Below are positions 36,735 through 39,181 of a stretch of 39,181 nt of DNA, one piece after another. Made by a program: the position numbers and the translations under genes. Each line of letters opens with the position of its first letter. The stretch's first letter is position 1. This DNA is from Actinomycetota bacterium. Its GTDB lineage: Bacteria; Actinomycetota; Thermoleophilia; Solirubrobacterales; Thermoleophilaceae. A model generated the notes under the pieces. That model saw nothing but the letters and a program-made list of their open reading frames with translations. It was not told where the DNA came from and did not search any database. The stretch lies in NCBI GenBank assembly GCA_019246335.1, contig JAFAQQ010000011.1, forward strand, positions 1 through 39,181, read 5' to 3'.

Positions 36735-39181
36735 CTACGGCGCCGCGAACTCGACCTCGACCGAGAACGCGCCATCGGCCACCTTCTCGAAGCTCGCCAC
36801 GCGGCCCGCGTCGGCCACGTCGTCCTCGACCGCCGCCAGGAGCTCGAGTCGCTCGCCGCTGTCGCGGACCACCGCCCGCTCCACCTCCGCCCGCATGGGC
36901 AGCTGCGCCGTCGACTTGGCCTTGCGGATCTCCGAGAGGACCTCGGCCGCGACGTCGAGCACCCCGTCCGCCTCGCCGCCGTCGCGCACGGCGTGGAAGT
37001 CGCCGCCGGCGGGCCACGGCGCCCGGTGGACCGATCCGTCCCGCGACCACGACCACACCTCCTCGCATACGAAGGGAAGGAACGGCGCGAAGAGGCGCAG
37101 CTGAACGTCGAGCGCGGCTCGCAGAGCGCCGTTGGCGGACGCGGCCGCGTCCTCCTCGTGCGCGCCGTAGCGCCGGCCCTTGACGAGCTCGACGTAGTCG
37201 TCGCAGAACCACCAGAAGAAGGACTCGACGCGCTCGAGCGCGTGGGTGTACTGGTAGTCCTCGAACGCGTCCGTGACGGACGCAGCGGTACGCGCAAGCC
37301 GCCCGAGCATCGCGACGTCGAGCGGCTTCACCGCGTCCCCCACCGGTCCGTCGTGGCCGAGCACGAACCTCGAGACGTTCAGCACCTTGGTCGCCAGCCG
37401 CCGGCCAACCTTCATCTGGTTCTCGTCGAACGCGGTGTCCACCCCGGGCCTGCCGTTCGCGGCCCAGTAGCGCACGGCGTCGGAGCCGTACTGGTGGAGC
37501 ATCGACATCGGGGTGAGCACGTTGCCCTTCGACTTCGACATCTTCTTGCGGTCCGGATCGAGCACCCAGCCCGAGATCGCGGCGTTGCGCCAGGGCAGCG
37601 CGTCGTGCAGGAAGTGCGATCGCACGACCGTCGAGAAGAGCCAGGTGCGGATGATCTCGTGCGCCTGCGGCCGCAGGTCCATCGGAAAGACGCTGTCGAA
37701 CAGCTCGGGGTCCTCACCCCACCCGCCCGCGATCTGAGGCGACAGCGAGGACGTGGCCCACGTGTCCATGACGTCGGGATCGCCCGCGAAGCCACCCGGC
37801 TTGCCGCGCTGGTCGGGATCGAAGCCCGGCGGGACGTCCGACGACGGATCGACCGGCAGGGCCGATCCCTCCGGGAGGATCGGCCGTGAGTGGTCGATCC
37901 GGCCGTCGTCGCCGATCGGGTACCAGACCGGGAACGGCACGCCGAAGAACCGCTGGCGGCTGATTGCCCAGTCCTGGTTGAGGCCGTCCACCCAGTTCTC
38001 GTACCGAACGCGCATGTGCGCGGGGATCCAGCGAAGCTCGCGCCCGCGCTCCTTGAACTCGTCGCGGTGGTCGAGCGTGCGCACGAACCACTGCCGGCTC
38101 GTGACGATCTCGAGCGGTCGCTCGCCCTTCTCGAAGAACTTGACCGGATGCTCGATCGGCCGCGGCTCGGAGGCCATGGCGCCCGCCTCCGCCAGGAGGG
38201 CGGCGATCTCCTGCTGCGCCTGCTTGGCGCGCTTTCCGGCGAGGCGGTCGTACGCCGTCTGCGCCGCGGCCGGGTCCGCCGACTCGAGTCCGGCGTCCCC
38301 CCAGTTGAGTGGCCGCATGCGCCCGTCCGGCTGCACGACGGATCGGATCGGCAAACCCAGCTCGCGCCACCACATGACGTCGGTCACGTCCCCGAAGGTG
38401 CAGACCATGGCGATCCCCGTCCCCTTCTCGGGGTCGGCCAGCTCGTGAGCCAGCACGGGAACGCGGACGCCGAAGAGCGGGGTGGACACCTCCCGGCCGT
38501 CGAACAGCGCGGCGTAGCGATCGTCGCCCGGGTGCGCGACGAGGGCGACGCAGGCGGGAATCAGCTCCGGCCGGGTCGTCTCGATCTCGAGCGGATCGCC
38601 CCCGTCCGCCCGCGCGAACAGGACGCGGTACGCCGCGCCAGGGATGGCCCGGTCCTCGAGCTCCGCCTGGGCGACCGCCGTGCGGAAGTCCACGTCCCAG
38701 AGCGTGGGCGCCTCGACCGAGTAGACGAGGCCCTTTTCGAGCAGGTCGAGGAAGGCGCGCTGCGACGCCCGCTGGGCCCGCTCCCCGATGGTCGTGTACG
38801 TCATCGACCAGTCGACCGAGAGCCCGAGCTGGCGCCACAGCGCCTCGAAGGCCTTCTCGTCCTCGCCGGTCAGCCGGAGGCAGAGCTCCACGAAGTTGGG
38901 CCGGGAGACCGCGATCGGCTCCTTCGGCGGCTCCGCCGGCGGCTCGAAGTCAGGGTCGTACGGCAGCGACGGGTCGCAGCGGACGCCGAAGTAGTTCTGG
39001 ACGCGCCTCTCGGTCGGGAGCCCGTTGTCGTCCCACCCCATCGGGTAGAACACCTCGAGCCCGCGCATCCGCTTGAAGCGCGCGATCAGATCGGTGTGGG
39101 TGTACGAGAACGCGTGGCCGACGTGCAGCGCGCCGGAGACCGTCGGCGGCGGGGTGTCGATCGAGAACACGTGCTCGCGCG
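36735..39181 (-). CDS. valS: Valyl-tRNA synthetase (partial, N-terminus beyond window end)
   Basis: FSIDTPPPTVSGALHVGHAFSYTHTDLIARFKRMRGLEVFYPMGWDDNGLPTERRVQNYFG; DPDRKKMSKSKGNVLTPMSMLHQYGSDAVRYWAANGRPGVDTAFDENQMKVGRRLATKVLN. Confidence 0.95.
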   Translation of the reverse strand, partial: REHVFSIDTPPPTVSGALHVGHAFSYTHTDLIARFKRMRGLEVFYPMGWDDNGLPTERRVQNYFGVRCDPSLPYDPDFEPPAEPPKEPIAVSRPNFVELCLRLTGEDEKAFEALWRQLGLSVDWSMTYTTIGERAQRASQRAFLDLLEKGLVYSVEAPTLWDVDFRTAVAQAELEDRAIPGAAYRVLFARADGGDPLEIETTRPELIPACVALVAHPGDDRYAALFDGREVSTPLFGVRVPVLAHELADPEKGTGIAMVCTFGDVTDVMWWRELGLPIRSVVQPDGRMRPLNWGDAGLESADPAAAQTAYDRLAGKRAKQAQQEIAALLAEAGAMASEPRPIEHPVKFFEKGERPLEIVTSRQWFVRTLDHRDEFKERGRELRWIPAHMRVRYENWVDGLNQDWAISRQRFFGVPFPVWYPIGDDGRIDHSRPILPEGSALPVDPSSDVPPGFDPDQRGKPGGFAGDPDVMDTWATSSLSPQIAGGWGEDPELFDSVFPMDLRPQAHEIIRTWLFSTVVRSHFLHDALPWRNAAISGWVLDPDRKKMSKSKGNVLTPMSMLHQYGSDAVRYWAANGRPGVDTAFDENQMKVGRRLATKVLNVSRFVLGHDGPVGDAVKPLDVAMLGRLARTAASVTDAFEDYQYTHALERVESFFWWFCDDYVELVKGRRYGAHEEDAAASANGALRAALDVQLRLFAPFLPFVCEEVWSWSRDGSVHRAPWPAGGDFHAVRDGGEADGVLDVAAEVLSEIRKAKSTAQLPMRAEVERAVVRDSGERLELLAAVEDDVADAGRVASFEKVADGAFSVEVEFAAP

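Noticed and set aside
5541-39181. tRNA-Val and valS in one window as a functional link
   Set aside because: About 31 kb apart with many unrelated genes between; most likely coincidence.
1-39181. CRISPR array, prophage, integrative element or toxin-antitoxin/defence system
   Set aside because: No repeat-spacer pattern, no integrase/transposase, no att-like duplication at the tRNA, and no recognisable defence-gene motifs were seen by eye.

Overview
GC-rich actinobacterial chromosomal window (gene content suggests the Thermoleophilia/Solirubrobacterales type; this is an inference). I assign about 32 protein genes, one tRNA and one SRP RNA. I see no CRISPR, prophage or transposase. Main blocks: (1) ybaB (partial) and dnaX on the minus strand, with a large-type SRP RNA upstream. 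This recalls the Bacillus scr-dnaX-yaaK order, but is interrupted by an opposite-strand ASST-like gene and a membrane protein gene. (2) tRNA-Val(CAC). (3) GST-like, YjbR-like, SRPBCC-like, FAD oxidoreductase and acetate kinase genes, convergent with a phosphoketolase gene, then universal stress protein, TreT-like glycosyltransferase and a c-type cytochrome lipoprotein. (4) Transporters, a phosphodiester glycosidase and a GT39-like protein. (5) A translationally coupled penicillin-acylase-family / ceramidase-like pair. (6) FMO, beta-propeller, MFS, serine hydrolase and hotdog thioesterase genes. (7) A zur-znuA-znuC-znuB-znuB operon with overlapping start/stop codons. (8) valS (partial). The best leads for a second look are: an MFS gene whose only sensible full-length start is an AUC codon placed exactly where a leaderless transcript would begin; a recurring -10-like hexamer 6-8 nt before start codons, suggesting widespread leaderless mRNAs; RNA hairpins that contain or sequester start codons (xfp and the gene at 3700); the two-amidohydrolase operon with a degenerate ceramidase motif; and a 15-bp inverted repeat upstream of zur. 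All functional names come from reading protein motifs by eye. No database search was run.
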